DNA of 26,671 bases from Pseudomonadota bacterium (GCA_023399375.1 JAEWPX010000061.1:1-26671); one strand, 5' to 3'. Shown: positions 15,602-23,394, numbered from the stretch's first letter. Numbers and translations are program-made. Notes: generated by a model from the sequence alone, not told the origin.

Positions 15602-15723
15602 TTCACAAATATGTGTCATCGAGGGGGAGAGGGGATTCCAATCGAAGCCGGGTTCATGTATTGGCACAGGAACTCGTCTTTGGTTGTAAGTGCTTGAAAT
15701 CGACAGTTAAACAGGAGGCGTCC

Positions 15724-16890
15724 ATGAAAAGGTCCTGGCTCATTGCCTTGTTGCTCATCCTCGGGATGGCCGCGCCGGCCCGCGCCGCGGACACCATCAA
15801 ACTGGGATTCAACATCCCCATGACCGGCGATATTCCGGACGTCGGCGAATCTTCGAAAAACGCCGCCGAGATGCTCAAGAAGAAGATCAAGGACGCCGGC
15901 GGCATCGAAGTCGGCGGCAAGAAGTACCAGGTGGAATTCATCTACGAGGACAACGAGTCCAAGGCCGAATCCGCCCTGTCCGCCGCGCGCAAGCTCATCA
16001 CCCAGGACAACGTCCTCGGCATCGTCGGCCCGCAGTCCAGCAAGCAGGCCGTGCCCGCCGCCGAGGCCTGCAATGACCTCAAGACCCCGATGATGGCCCC
16101 CTGGTCCACCAACCCCAACACCACGAAAAACCGTCCCTTCGTCTTCCGCGGCTGCTTCCTCGACACCTTCCAGGGCCCCACGGCCGCCAAGTTCGCCTCC
16201 GAGGAATTCAAGGCGAAAAAGGCCGCGGTGCTCTACGACATCGCCTCCGACTATCCCAAGGGCCTGGCCGAGGACTTCAAGGCCGCCTTCGAAAAGATCA
16301 ATGGCCCCGGCTCCGTGGTCGCCTTCGAGACCTTCACCACCAAGGACGTGGACTTCTCCGCCCAGCTGACCAACATCGCCAAGTCCGGCGCCGACGTCCT
16401 GTTCGTGCCTCAGTATTACAACGAAGTGCCGCTGATCGTGAAGCAGGCCAAGTCGCTTGGCTTCAACAAGCCCGTGCTCGGCAGCGATTCCTGGGGTTCC
16501 GGCGACCTGATGGGCCTGTGCGGCGACGACTGCAAGGGCTACTTCTTCGTCACCCACTACGCCGCCGCCGGCGCCAAGGGCAAGACCAAGGAATTCATCG
16601 ACGAGTACACCAAGCTCTACAACAAGACCCCCGACGACGTCGCCGCCCTCACCTGGGACGGCGCCAACCTGATGCTCGACGCCATCAAGACCATGCCCGC
16701 CATCACCGGCGACATGGCCAAGGATCGCGAGGCCCTCATGAAGGCCATGGCCGGCATCAAGAAGTTCGAAGGCATCACCGGCAACATGTCCTACCCGGCC
16801 ACGGGCGACCATGACCCGATCAAGTGCGCCGTGGTGGTGAAAATCGACGACGCCGGCAAGTTCGCCTTCTACAAGTCCGTCTGCCCGTAG
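15724..16890 (+). CDS. livJ: Branched-chain amino acid ABC transporter, periplasmic binding protein
   Basis: The protein has 388 residues. A Sec signal peptide (MKRSWLIALLLILGMAAPARA) is cut after about A21; there is no lipobox cysteine, so the protein is free in the periplasm. The mature part is a type I periplasmic binding fold, starting DTIKLGFNIPMTGDIPDVGESSKNAAEM, with the family GIVGPQSSKQAVPAAEACNDLKTPMMAP and a YDIASDYPKGLAEDFKAAF second-lobe strand. Several cysteines (GCFLDTF, LCGDDC, KCAVVV, VCP) may form disulfides. AGGAGG precedes the ATG by about five bases. It would bind leucine, isoleucine, valine or a related amino acid and deliver it to LivHM. It heads the operon. Confidence 0.94.
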   Translation: MKRSWLIALLLILGMAAPARAADTIKLGFNIPMTGDIPDVGESSKNAAEMLKKKIKDAGGIEVGGKKYQVEFIYEDNESKAESALSAARKLITQDNVLGIVGPQSSKQAVPAAEACNDLKTPMMAPWSTNPNTTKNRPFVFRGCFLDTFQGPTAAKFASEEFKAKKAAVLYDIASDYPKGLAEDFKAAFEKINGPGSVVAFETFTTKDVDFSAQLTNIAKSGADVLFVPQYYNEVPLIVKQAKSLGFNKPVLGSDSWGSGDLMGLCGDDCKGYFFVTHYAAAGAKGKTKEFIDEYTKLYNKTPDDVAALTWDGANLMLDAIKTMPAITGDMAKDREALMKAMAGIKKFEGITGNMSYPATGDHDPIKCAVVVKIDDAGKFAFYKSVCP

Positions 16891-16923
16891 CCCCGGACCG
16901 GCCTCGCGCCGGCCGACCGCGCC

Positions 16924-16955
16924 CCCCGGACGCCGCATCCCTGCGGCGTCCGGGG
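16924..16955 (+). other. Perfect 14-bp hairpin between livJ and livH
   Basis: CCCCGGACGCCGCA (16924-16937) pairs exactly with TGCGGCGTCCGGGG (16942-16955) around TCCC. It follows the livJ stop by 33 bases and has no T-run. Stems at this place in ABC operons commonly protect the binding-protein message from 3' decay, or reduce read-through, so that binding protein exceeds the membrane parts. That role is inferred. Confidence 0.6.
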
Positions 16956-17038
16956 CGGCATCGCCTCGAAACGATCGTCCGTAGGGCCCGCGCCGGGTCT
17001 TCGGACGCCAAACACAGATCGCGCCAAGGGGGTCTCCG

Positions 17039-17962
17039 TTGCTGCAAAGCCTTCTGCAAAATCTCCTCAACGCCTTGCAATGGGGGAGTTTTTACTCGTT
17101 GATCGCCCTTGGCTACTGTTTGGTCTACGGCGTGCTGCTGCTGATCAACTTCGCCCACGGCGACATCTTCATGGTCGGGGCCTACATCGCCTTTTTCGTG
17201 TGCACGTTCCTGCTCGGCAAGTACGGGGCCATCCCCGGCATGCCCGGCTGGCTGGTGCTCACGCTCGCCGTGCCGCTGACCATGATCCTCACAGCCGTGG
17301 TCGGCGTGACCCTCGAGCGCGTGGCCTACAGGCCGCTTCGGCGCAAGGGCGTCAACCGGCTCTACGTCGTCATCACGGCGCTGATGTGCGGGCTGATCCT
17401 GGAAAACGGCAACCTCGCCCTGCTCGGGGCCAGCCGCAAGAGCTTTCCCACACTCGTGCCCACCAAGGTGTTCGAGGTCTTCGGCGTCACCGTGACCAAC
17501 ATCAAGATGATGGTCATCGGCGTGGCCATCCTCTCCTTTCTGCTTTTGCACTTCATCGTCACGCGCACGAAGATCGGCATGGCCATGCGCGCCATTTCCT
17601 ACGACCGCTTCGCCGTGCCCCTGATGGGCATTCCGGCGGACACGGTCATCGTCTTCACCTTCGTGCTCGGTTCGGGCTTCGCGGGTCTGGCCGGCCTCTT
17701 TTTCGCCATGACCTACCCGGTGCTCGACCCCTACATGGGGGCGCTGATCGGCTGGAAGGCCTTCATCGCGGCCGTGGTCGGCGGCATCGGCTCCATTGCC
17801 GGGGCCTTTGCCGGGGGATTTCTGCTCGGTTTCGTGGAGATCATGGTGGTGGCCTTTTTCCCCTCCACCTTCCGCGACCTGATCGCCTTTTCCATTCTGC
17901 TGCTCATCCTGTCCATCCGGCCGACCGGGCTTTTCGGCGTGGCCAGGCGGACCAAAATCTAG
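17039..17962 (+). CDS. livH: Branched-chain amino acid ABC transporter permease
   Basis: The protein has 307 residues, starting at a TTG (17039) preceded by AAGGGGG seven to eight bases upstream. The first credible ATG is far inside the conserved part, so the TTG start is well supported. About eight membrane segments follow. LivH family features are LQWGSFYSLIALGYCLVYGVLLLINFAHGDIFMVGAY at the N terminus, LERVAYRPLRRKGVNRL, and the coupling-loop region TRTKIGMAMRAISYDRFAVPLMGIP that contacts the ATPase. It pairs with LivM to form the inner-membrane pore. Confidence 0.95.
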   Translation: MLQSLLQNLLNALQWGSFYSLIALGYCLVYGVLLLINFAHGDIFMVGAYIAFFVCTFLLGKYGAIPGMPGWLVLTLAVPLTMILTAVVGVTLERVAYRPLRRKGVNRLYVVITALMCGLILENGNLALLGASRKSFPTLVPTKVFEVFGVTVTNIKMMVIGVAILSFLLLHFIVTRTKIGMAMRAISYDRFAVPLMGIPADTVIVFTFVLGSGFAGLAGLFFAMTYPVLDPYMGALIGWKAFIAAVVGGIGSIAGAFAGGFLLGFVEIMVVAFFPSTFRDLIAFSILLLILSIRPTGLFGVARRTKI

Positions 17963-17983
17963 GACCAGCAAGGGAGCCGCATC

Positions 17984-19000
17984 ATGAAGCGCCTGTCCGT
18001 TCCCGCCCTGCTGGCCGCCGTCTTCGCCGCGCTGGTCTGGGCCTCGCAAACCGGAGCCATGAACATCTACTGGCAGTCGGTGGTCATGTTCATGGGCGTC
18101 AACATCATCCTTTCCTCGAGCCTCAACATCATCAACGGCAACATGGGCGAGTTTTCCTGCGGCCATGCCGGGTTCATGGCCGTGGGCGCCTACGTGTCCT
18201 CGGTGCTGTCCGTGGCGCTCTTCGCCAAGTCCGCCGCTTTCGGCGACCCGCTGCTTCCGCCGCACCTGGCCGTGTGGGTCTTTCCGCTGGTGCTTTTGGC
18301 CGGGGCGTTCGCCGCCTCGCTCGTTGGCCTGCTCGTCGCCATCCCGTCGTTCAAGACCCGCGGCGACTACCTGGCCATCATCACCATCGCCGCCGCCTAC
18401 ATCGTCAAGTCCACCATCGAGAACATCGGCATCATCGGCGGGGCGAGGGGGTTCATGGGCATGTCCGCGGTCATGCGCGCCATGAACGACACGGCCAATC
18501 TGCCCTGGATCATGATCTGGGTCGTGCTCGGCACGATCTTCTCCGTGTGGCTCATCCGCCGCTTCATCTATTCGACCTTCGGCAAGGGCGTGGACGCCAT
18601 CAGCCAGGACGAGATCGCGGCCGAGATCATGAGCGTCAACACGGACCGGGTCAAACTCGTGGCCTTCATGGTCTCCTGCGGCCTGGCCGGGCTTGCCGGC
18701 GGGCTTTTCGCCCACATCCTCGGCTACGTGAACCCGGGGTCGTTCACCATCCTCAAGTCGACGGAAGTGATGGTCATGGTCTACCTCGGCGGCATGGGCT
18801 CGCTTTCGGGCTCGGTGCTCTCGGCCATCCTCATCACCCTGCTCATGGAGGCGTTGCGCCCCTTGCAGATCGTCAAGTGGGTGGTGATTCCGCTGCTGCT
18901 CGTGCTGCTCATGCAGTTTCGGCCGGAGGGCATCATGGGGCGGCGGGAACTGGCCGACGTGTTCCCGGGGCTGCGCAAATTCTACAAGTTCAAGGGGTAG
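17984..19000 (+). CDS. livM: Branched-chain amino acid ABC transporter permease
   Basis: The protein has 338 residues, with a purine-rich ribosome site (AAGGGAG) before the ATG, 21 bases after livH. It has about ten membrane segments. Family motifs include LNIINGNMGEFSCGHAGFMAVGAY, SFKTRGDYLAIITIAAAYIV, the coupling helix region FGKGVDAISQDEIAAEIMSVNTDRVKLVAFMVS, and YLGGMGSLSGSVLSAILITLLMEALR near the C terminus. It forms the translocation path with LivH. Confidence 0.95.
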   Translation: MKRLSVPALLAAVFAALVWASQTGAMNIYWQSVVMFMGVNIILSSSLNIINGNMGEFSCGHAGFMAVGAYVSSVLSVALFAKSAAFGDPLLPPHLAVWVFPLVLLAGAFAASLVGLLVAIPSFKTRGDYLAIITIAAAYIVKSTIENIGIIGGARGFMGMSAVMRAMNDTANLPWIMIWVVLGTIFSVWLIRRFIYSTFGKGVDAISQDEIAAEIMSVNTDRVKLVAFMVSCGLAGLAGGLFAHILGYVNPGSFTILKSTEVMVMVYLGGMGSLSGSVLSAILITLLMEALRPLQIVKWVVIPLLLVLLMQFRPEGIMGRRELADVFPGLRKFYKFKG

Positions 19001-19003
19001 GCC

Positions 19004-19771
19004 GTGGCGCTTTTGGACGTGAAGGACATGACCCAGTACTTCGGCGGGCTGTGCGCCGTGTCGGAGTTTTCGGTAGCCTTGGAGGAAGGGCAGCTCGCGG
19101 CCCTGATCGGCCCCAACGGCGCGGGCAAGACCACGGTCTTCAACCTCGTCAGCGGCTTCTACAAGCCCACGCGCGGCGATATCCTCTTCAAGGGCCGCTC
19201 CATCAAGGGCCTCAAGCCCCATGACGTGACGGCCCGGGGCATCGCGCGCACCTTCCAGAACATCCGGCTGTGGTTCGACATGACGGTGCTCGACAACATC
19301 CGCATCGCCCAGTACCACGCCCTGGGCTACGGCCTGCTCGACTGTTTCCTGCGCACGCCGCGCTACATGAAGCGCGAGCGCGAGATCGAGGAGCACGCCA
19401 TGAACGTGCTCGAACGCCTGGGGCTGCGGGACGTCGCCGGCGAATTTCCCAAAAATCTGCCCTACGGCGTGCAGCGCCTGGTGGAGATCGCCCGGGCGCT
19501 GTCCATCAAGCCCGCGCTGCTCATGCTCGACGAGCCCGCCGCGGGCCTCAACTCCTCCGACGTGGAAGGGCTGATCAAGCTCATCGCCGACATCCACAAG
19601 GATTTCGGCCTGGCCATCTGGATGATCGAGCACCAGATGGACGTGGTCATGAGCCTGTGTTCGTGGATCAAGGTCATCGATTTCGGGGCCACCATCGCCG
19701 AGGGCACGCCCGAGGAAATCCAGAACAATCCCGAAGTCATCAAAGCCTACCTGGGAGACGATACAATCTGA
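19004..19771 (+). CDS. livG: Branched-chain amino acid ABC transporter ATP-binding protein
   Basis: The protein has 255 residues, starting at a GTG three bases after the livM stop; the site GGGGTAGG lies just before. Walker A is GPNGAGKT (36-43), Walker B LLMLDE (172-177) and the switch His H210 (WMIEHQMD). The ABC signature region is NLPYGVQRLVEIARAL (151-166), where most LivG proteins have LxYGQQRRLEIAR, so the usual first Gln is Val and the second Arg is Leu. The C terminus (NNPEVIKAYLGDD) is typical. It hydrolyses ATP as a heterodimer with LivF to drive import. Confidence 0.95.
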   Translation: MALLDVKDMTQYFGGLCAVSEFSVALEEGQLAALIGPNGAGKTTVFNLVSGFYKPTRGDILFKGRSIKGLKPHDVTARGIARTFQNIRLWFDMTVLDNIRIAQYHALGYGLLDCFLRTPRYMKREREIEEHAMNVLERLGLRDVAGEFPKNLPYGVQRLVEIARALSIKPALLMLDEPAAGLNSSDVEGLIKLIADIHKDFGLAIWMIEHQMDVVMSLCSWIKVIDFGATIAEGTPEEIQNNPEVIKAYLGDDTI

Positions 19772-20499
19772 TGCTGCTCTCCGTTGAAAACCTCCGGGTC
19801 AAGTACGGCAACATCGAGGCCCTGCACGGCATTTCCTTCCACGTCGACCGGGGGGAGATCGTGGCGCTCATTGGCGCCAACGGCGCGGGCAAGACCACGA
19901 CGCTGCTTTCCATCATGCGGCTGCCGCCCCCCGAAGCCCCCAAGGTGGTGGAGGGCGACATCAAATACGAGGGTGCGTCCATTCTCGGCATGGAGCCCCA
20001 CGACGTGGTGCGCAAGCTCCACATGGACCTCTCGCCCGAGGGCCGGCGCATCTTCGGCAACCTCACGGTCATGGAGAACCTCGTGCTCGCCACCTACGCC
20101 CGCAAGGACGGGGAGGAGGCCGTGGCCCGCGACCTCGACCGGGTGCTGTCGCTTTTCCCGCGCCTGTCCGAGCGGCGCAAGCAGCGCAGCGAGTCGCTTT
20201 CCGGCGGCGAGCAGCAGATGCTGGCCGTGGGCCGGGCGATCATGACCGGCTGCGACTTCATCCTGCTCGACGAGCCGAGCATGGGCCTTGCGCCGCTGCT
20301 CATGTACGAGATGTTCCGCACGCTCAAAAAGCTCAACGAGCAGGGGCTCACCATCCTTCTGATCGAACAGAACGCCAAGGTGGCCCTGTCGTTCGCCCAC
20401 CGCGGCTATGTCCTCGACACCGGCGAGATCAAGACCTCGGGCACGGCCGAGGAACTGAAAAACGATCCCGAGGTGAAAAAGGCCTACCTCGGCGGCTGA
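19771..20499 (+). CDS. livF: Branched-chain amino acid ABC transporter ATP-binding protein
   Basis: The protein has 242 residues. Its ATG shares one base with the livG stop (TGATG), so translation is probably coupled. Walker A is GANGAGKT (35-42), the signature LSGGEQQ (143-149) is canonical, Walker B is FILLDE (163-168) and the switch region LLIEQNAKVAL lacks a His, as is usual for LivF. LSPEGRRIFGNLTVMENL and the end DPEVKKAYLGG are also typical. It is the last gene of the operon and is followed by a strong terminator. Confidence 0.95.
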   Translation: MLLSVENLRVKYGNIEALHGISFHVDRGEIVALIGANGAGKTTTLLSIMRLPPPEAPKVVEGDIKYEGASILGMEPHDVVRKLHMDLSPEGRRIFGNLTVMENLVLATYARKDGEEAVARDLDRVLSLFPRLSERRKQRSESLSGGEQQMLAVGRAIMTGCDFILLDEPSMGLAPLLMYEMFRTLKKLNEQGLTILLIEQNAKVALSFAHRGYVLDTGEIKTSGTAEELKNDPEVKKAYLGG

Positions 20500-20522
20500 G
20501 CGCCGTCGTTTCGCCACGTGCG

Positions 20523-20562
20523 AAAAGTCCCGGTCCGGCCGTTGCCGGGCCGGGACTTTTTT
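20523..20562 (+). terminator. Strong intrinsic terminator of the liv operon
   Basis: AAAAGTCCCGG (20523-20533) pairs with CCGGGACTTTT (20550-20560), extended inside by CCGGC/GCCGG around a CGTT loop, and followed by TTTTTT. It starts 24 bases after the livF stop. Confidence 0.92.
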
Positions 20563-20625
20563 ATTGGCCCGCCCCTTGCTTGTAACCGCTTGCCGGTCGC
20601 CGCGTCGGCAGCATCTGCCTTGTTC

Positions 20626-20641
20626 CGGCACGCCATTTGCC
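20626..20641 (+). promoter_or_regulatory. Candidate sigma-54 (RpoN) promoter
   Basis: CGGCACGCCATTTGCC matches the -24/-12 consensus TGGCACG-N4-TTGC in every position but the first T. The invariant GG (20627-20628) and GC (20639-20640) are ten bases apart, as required. Transcription would start near 20652, giving a leader of about 50 bases before the ATG at 20702. The Ser/Thr-rich protein gene is the only gene downstream before a terminator. A sigma-54 promoter implies control by an enhancer-binding activator, as for many Desulfovibrio motility and surface genes. Confidence 0.68.
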
Positions 20642-20701
20642 ATTCTCCATGCGGGGAACGCCACGCCCGGCAAAAATTTCCCGCCCAAAGGAGAAAAGGA
20701 C

Positions 20702-21880
20702 ATGAGCGTATCGTCCATAGGCCAGTCCTCGAGCGACTACTGGCTCCAGCGGATGCTCGCCAGCTACGGGCAGACTTCCACGGCTTCCAGCCAGTCGTCC
20801 GTCCTCGGTCTCCTGTCGCAGGGAAGCGACGCCACCGACGACACGTCGGCAACTTCTTCCGGGTCCTCGTCTTCCACGTCGAGCTCCGTCGGAAGTTTCA
20901 ACGACATTCTGACAGCCTTGCTGTCCTCCAATGGTTCCCTGGGTTACGATATGGAAACCGGCACCCTGACCACCTCCGACCAGAGCGAGGAAGGGCAGAT
21001 GCCGCCTCCGCCGCCCATGGAAGGCGCGCAGGGCGAAGGCGGCGGCCAGGACGGCGGGCTGACCCGCAGCGAGACCGTCACCAAGAACGACGACGGCTCC
21101 ACCACGACCACCGCGACCATGACCGACGCCAACGGCAACCAGGTCGGCACGGAAAAGACCGTCGAGAACGCCGATGGGAGCTACACCAGCACCATCACCA
21201 TGACCGACGCGTCGGGCAAGACGAGCACCCGGACCGTCACCGGCGAAAACACCACCGACGGCTTCAAGGAAACCGAGACGCTTACCGACTCGGAAGGCAA
21301 CATCCTGGAGAGCGGCACGGTCCTGACCGCATCCGATGGCAGCGTCACGAGCACCATGACCAGAAACGGCCCGGACGGCGGATCGGTTACGGAAAACGAT
21401 AGTTACGATGCGGACGGCAAGTTGGTGTCGTCCACCACCTCGACGACTTCGCCAACGACCGCGAGCGTGGCTTCTTCGGATCCCACGTCGAGCACAAGCA
21501 GTTCCTCGAGTTCCTCTTCTTCCTCTTCTTCGTCTTCTTCCTCGTCAGGGAGTTCCTCGGGGTCCTCCAGCAGCGACGGCAACACGACGACCATTACGAT
21601 GACATACGATGACACCGGCATATCGGAAACGACGACCGTGACCGACGCAGACGGGAACATCGTGAGCAAGGAAACCAAGCAGATTGCATCAAACACGACC
21701 GCGGGAAAGTCTTCCACTACGGGGGGGACGTCTGCGGCGGGAAGTTCCTCTTCCACGAGTCTCGACTCTCTGACGGACCAACTCAGTAAGCTTATAGCCG
21801 ACCGGTACAACAAGAATCAGTATGCGGATCAGATGGCCCTCAATCTTGGCTCCCAGGGTGGGGTCGATGTGCAGGCATGA
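20702..21880 (+). CDS. Ser/Thr-rich repeat protein of unknown function (392 aa)
   Basis: I do not recognise this protein. The ATG follows AAAGGAG with a further AAAGGA. It has no Sec signal and no membrane segment. Parts in order: a Ser/Gln-rich head (1-65, SSIGQSSSDYWLQRMLASYGQ), a short helix (65-76), a PPPPPM linker (101-106), a repeat region (122-248) built of units of about 26-28 residues with pattern DG-S-TTT-MTDA-G-N, a Ser linker with 17 consecutive serines (266-282), one more repeat block (292-326), and an amphipathic C-terminal helix (354-382, LDSLTDQLSKLIADRYNKNQYADQMAL). The strand-turn repeats vaguely resemble those of surface adhesins or YD repeats. Head and tail helices around a repeat core recall proteins exported by the flagellar or type I route; this is inference only. 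The gene is monocistronic behind a sigma-54-like promoter. Confidence 0.85.
   Translation: MSVSSIGQSSSDYWLQRMLASYGQTSTASSQSSVLGLLSQGSDATDDTSATSSGSSSSTSSSVGSFNDILTALLSSNGSLGYDMETGTLTTSDQSEEGQMPPPPPMEGAQGEGGGQDGGLTRSETVTKNDDGSTTTTATMTDANGNQVGTEKTVENADGSYTSTITMTDASGKTSTRTVTGENTTDGFKETETLTDSEGNILESGTVLTASDGSVTSTMTRNGPDGGSVTENDSYDADGKLVSSTTSTTSPTTASVASSDPTSSTSSSSSSSSSSSSSSSSSGSSSGSSSSDGNTTTITMTYDDTGISETTTVTDADGNIVSKETKQIASNTTAGKSSTTGGTSAAGSSSSTSLDSLTDQLSKLIADRYNKNQYADQMALNLGSQGGVDVQA
21497..21547 (+). repeat. Trinucleotide-rich polyserine tract
   Basis: Seventeen serine codons in a row, mainly TCC, TCT and TCG with a few AGC/AGT, form a pyrimidine-rich tract on the coding strand. TCT codons, rare elsewhere in this GC-rich window, are concentrated here. 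Three-base slippage would change linker length without breaking the frame. Confidence 0.8.
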
Positions 21881-21893
21881 TGCCGCGGCGACG

Positions 21894-21939
21894 ATGCCAC
21901 AAAAAAGGCGGTCCACTGGGACCGCCTTTTTTGTGGCAT
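21894..21939. terminator. Perfect 21-bp bidirectional terminator
   Basis: The 21-nt arm at 21894-21914 (ATGCCAC, six A, GGCGGTCC) is matched without error by 21919-21939 (GGACCGCC, six T, GTGGCAT) around the loop ACTG. A-run and T-run flanks allow use in either direction. It starts 13 bases after the Ser/Thr-rich protein gene. Confidence 0.93.
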
Positions 21940-22119
21940 GAGGTCCGCGGGAGGCTGGCAGAGGAGGGCGCGGGATGCCGGGAAAAGAAGAGAAGCCTGT
22001 CTGGTGAAGCCGGACCGGGTTTCTCTGGTCTCTGGCGGCCCGGAATACCGGATAAGCGCGGCCGTCGCAGACGAAAGACGAAGGCGCGAAGTTTCCATTC
22101 AAAAATTTAATATGTAGCG

Positions 22120-22404
22120 TCAGAATTTGCCTTTCGCCCGTCCGACGGCGTCCTTGAGCTCGCCGAGGGCGTGCTCGAAGCCGTCGCGCAGTTCGGCCAG
22201 GGCGTCGCCGCTGCCTTTGCGCAGAAGCGTCAGTTTGTAGCGGGCCTTGTCGTATTTTTCGAGCATGTGCTCGAGTTCGCCGGTCCAGCGGTCGAAGAAG
22301 TCCGGGCCTTTCTCCCGTGCTTCCTTCCTGGCGGCTTCGATTTTGGCCTTGTAGCCGGCCAGCATATCTTCCATATCGACGCCGAAAGGCTTTTTGCCGT
22401 CCAT
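22120..22404 (-). CDS. Small helical (coiled-coil) protein of unknown function
   Basis: The protein has 94 residues. The ATG at 22404 has GGGAGGG five bases upstream; a longer form starting ten codons earlier has none. It is highly charged and almost certainly all-helical: DMLAGYKAKIEAARKEAREKG, a turn at PDFFDRW, then TGELEHMLEKYDKARYKLTLLRKGSGDALAELRDGFEHALGELKDAVGRAKG with heptad-like spacing of Leu/Ala. It has no signal peptide. The pattern resembles small coiled-coil or stress-related proteins of 90-110 residues in proteobacteria, but no function can be assigned. It is divergent from the outer-membrane protein gene. Confidence 0.8.
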   Translation of the reverse strand: MDGKKPFGVDMEDMLAGYKAKIEAARKEAREKGPDFFDRWTGELEHMLEKYDKARYKLTLLRKGSGDALAELRDGFEHALGELKDAVGRAKGKF

Positions 22405-22724
22405 CGTTCCCTCCCTTCCGTCGATCGCCGACAAGGGTTAGCGAAAGGACGCGCGAAGGGCAAGGCGTCAGGGCGGCGAGATTTCTTGCGTTGCCGTCCC
22501 CGTTCTGTTAAACGGCGATAGAGATGAAGAGGCTGGGCGTCCGACGTTCCCGGGGAGGAAATGCGGATCGCCCCCTGGTCAAGTTTCGAAGGCGACTTAT
22601 GTCTTACTCCAGACGCTCCCCGAGCGGCGCCAGACCCCGAAGGATCTGTCGCCGGGACCCCTGGGCGAGGCGTCTCGCCAACGGAATGCAACGCTTAACG
22701 TGCTTGTATCCAAGGAGGAAGGCC
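22405..22724. other. 320-bp divergent intergenic region
   Basis: This lies between the small helical protein gene (minus) and the outer-membrane protein gene (plus). The open frame through it in the beta-barrel's frame is Arg-rich and unlike a protein, so the gene begins at 22725. I see no consensus promoter: TTGCGT with TTAAAC at 16 bp near 22490-22515 is weak. If that is used, the beta-barrel message has a leader of about 200 bases. Confidence 0.4.
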
Positions 22725-23342
22725 ATGAATGCGCGTTTGCAAAAAATTATGGTGCTGGTGCTTGCGGCTTTTATCGGTCTGACGGCACTGCCCTCCCGCT
22801 CTTTCGCCATCGGCGAGGCGGGGACGATGTACGTCACGCCGGAGTTCGGCTTTTACGGCACGGGCCAGAAGGCAGTGAATTCCTATCTGACCTTCGGCGC
22901 CAGCGGCGGCTATTTCGTGATGGACGGCCTGTCCATCGGCCTGGAGGCCCTGGCTTATTCGTTTGACCAGCGCAAGATCGACCGCAATACGGCGGCCGGT
23001 AACTTGCTGTACACCGTGGCCAGCAACAACGGCTACACCCAGAATCCCTGGGCCTTCGGCGCCAACGCCCTGATCCGCTACTATCCCGTGCGCACGGACA
23101 AGGCCGCCTTCTTCGTCGGCACCGGCATCGGCGGCATCTTCTCCAGCGAACGCATCCCGTTCTGGGAGAATGGCGGAAAGGGTAACTACTCCAACCCGAC
23201 CCTGCCCGTGGACATCGGCTTCACCGTGGCCATCAGCCCGACGGTTTCCTTCGAGCTGGCCGGCCGTTATCAGCGCATCGGCTTCGACAACCACGGCCTC
23301 GACGGCTGGGGCGGTCATGCCGGCATCCGCTTCACTTTCTAG
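22725..23342 (+). CDS. Outer-membrane beta-barrel protein
   Basis: The protein has 205 residues, with AAGGAGGAAGG just before the ATG. A signal peptide (MNARLQKIMVLVLAAFIGLTALPSRSFA) is cut after about A28. The mature 177 residues alternate polar and aromatic/hydrophobic residues as in an eight-stranded barrel: MYVTPEFGFYG, YLTFGASGGYFVMDGLSIGLEALAYSF, NALIRYYPV, AAFFVGTGIGGIF, LPVDIGFTVAISPTVSFELAGRYQRIGF and GGHAGIRFTF. The last residue is Phe, the usual C-terminal signal for outer-membrane insertion by BAM. It resembles OmpA/OmpW-type small barrels; no substrate can be assigned. It is a single gene ended by the terminator at 23395. Confidence 0.87.
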   Translation: MNARLQKIMVLVLAAFIGLTALPSRSFAIGEAGTMYVTPEFGFYGTGQKAVNSYLTFGASGGYFVMDGLSIGLEALAYSFDQRKIDRNTAAGNLLYTVASNNGYTQNPWAFGANALIRYYPVRTDKAAFFVGTGIGGIFSSERIPFWENGGKGNYSNPTLPVDIGFTVAISPTVSFELAGRYQRIGFDNHGLDGWGGHAGIRFTF

Positions 23343-23394
23343 CGGAGCGGAAAAAAAGCGGCTGACAAACGCCGCAAACTAGGGTAACACGTCT

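Larger units (their letters stand above)
15035..15723. other. 689-bp divergent intergenic region rich in inverted repeats
   Basis: This lies between purU (minus) and livJ (plus). From left to right it contains the GACAATATTGTC palindrome, an inverted repeat TTTCGCC-8-GGCGAAA (15306-15327), the 15-bp inverted repeat with two GCGCATGCGC sites, a CCCGC/GCGGG pair (15541-15559) and a long imperfect hairpin (15569-15601). No open frame here has a ribosome site. The length suggests a long livJ leader, an unannotated small RNA or several operators. No clear sigma-70 promoter for livJ stands out: TTGTAA with TTAAAC at 17 bp (15683-15711) is weak and too near the start codon. Confidence 0.55.

Noticed and set aside
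15663..15678. Sigma-54-like TGGCAC before livJ
   Set aside because: At the -12 position the bases are CG, not GC, and TTGC is absent, so the invariant -12 element is missing.
16820..19633. 937-codon open frame antisense to the liv operon
   Set aside because: It mirrors real genes with strong GC bias at third positions; its His/Asp/Gly-rich composition is not protein-like and livH, livM and livG are clear on the other strand.
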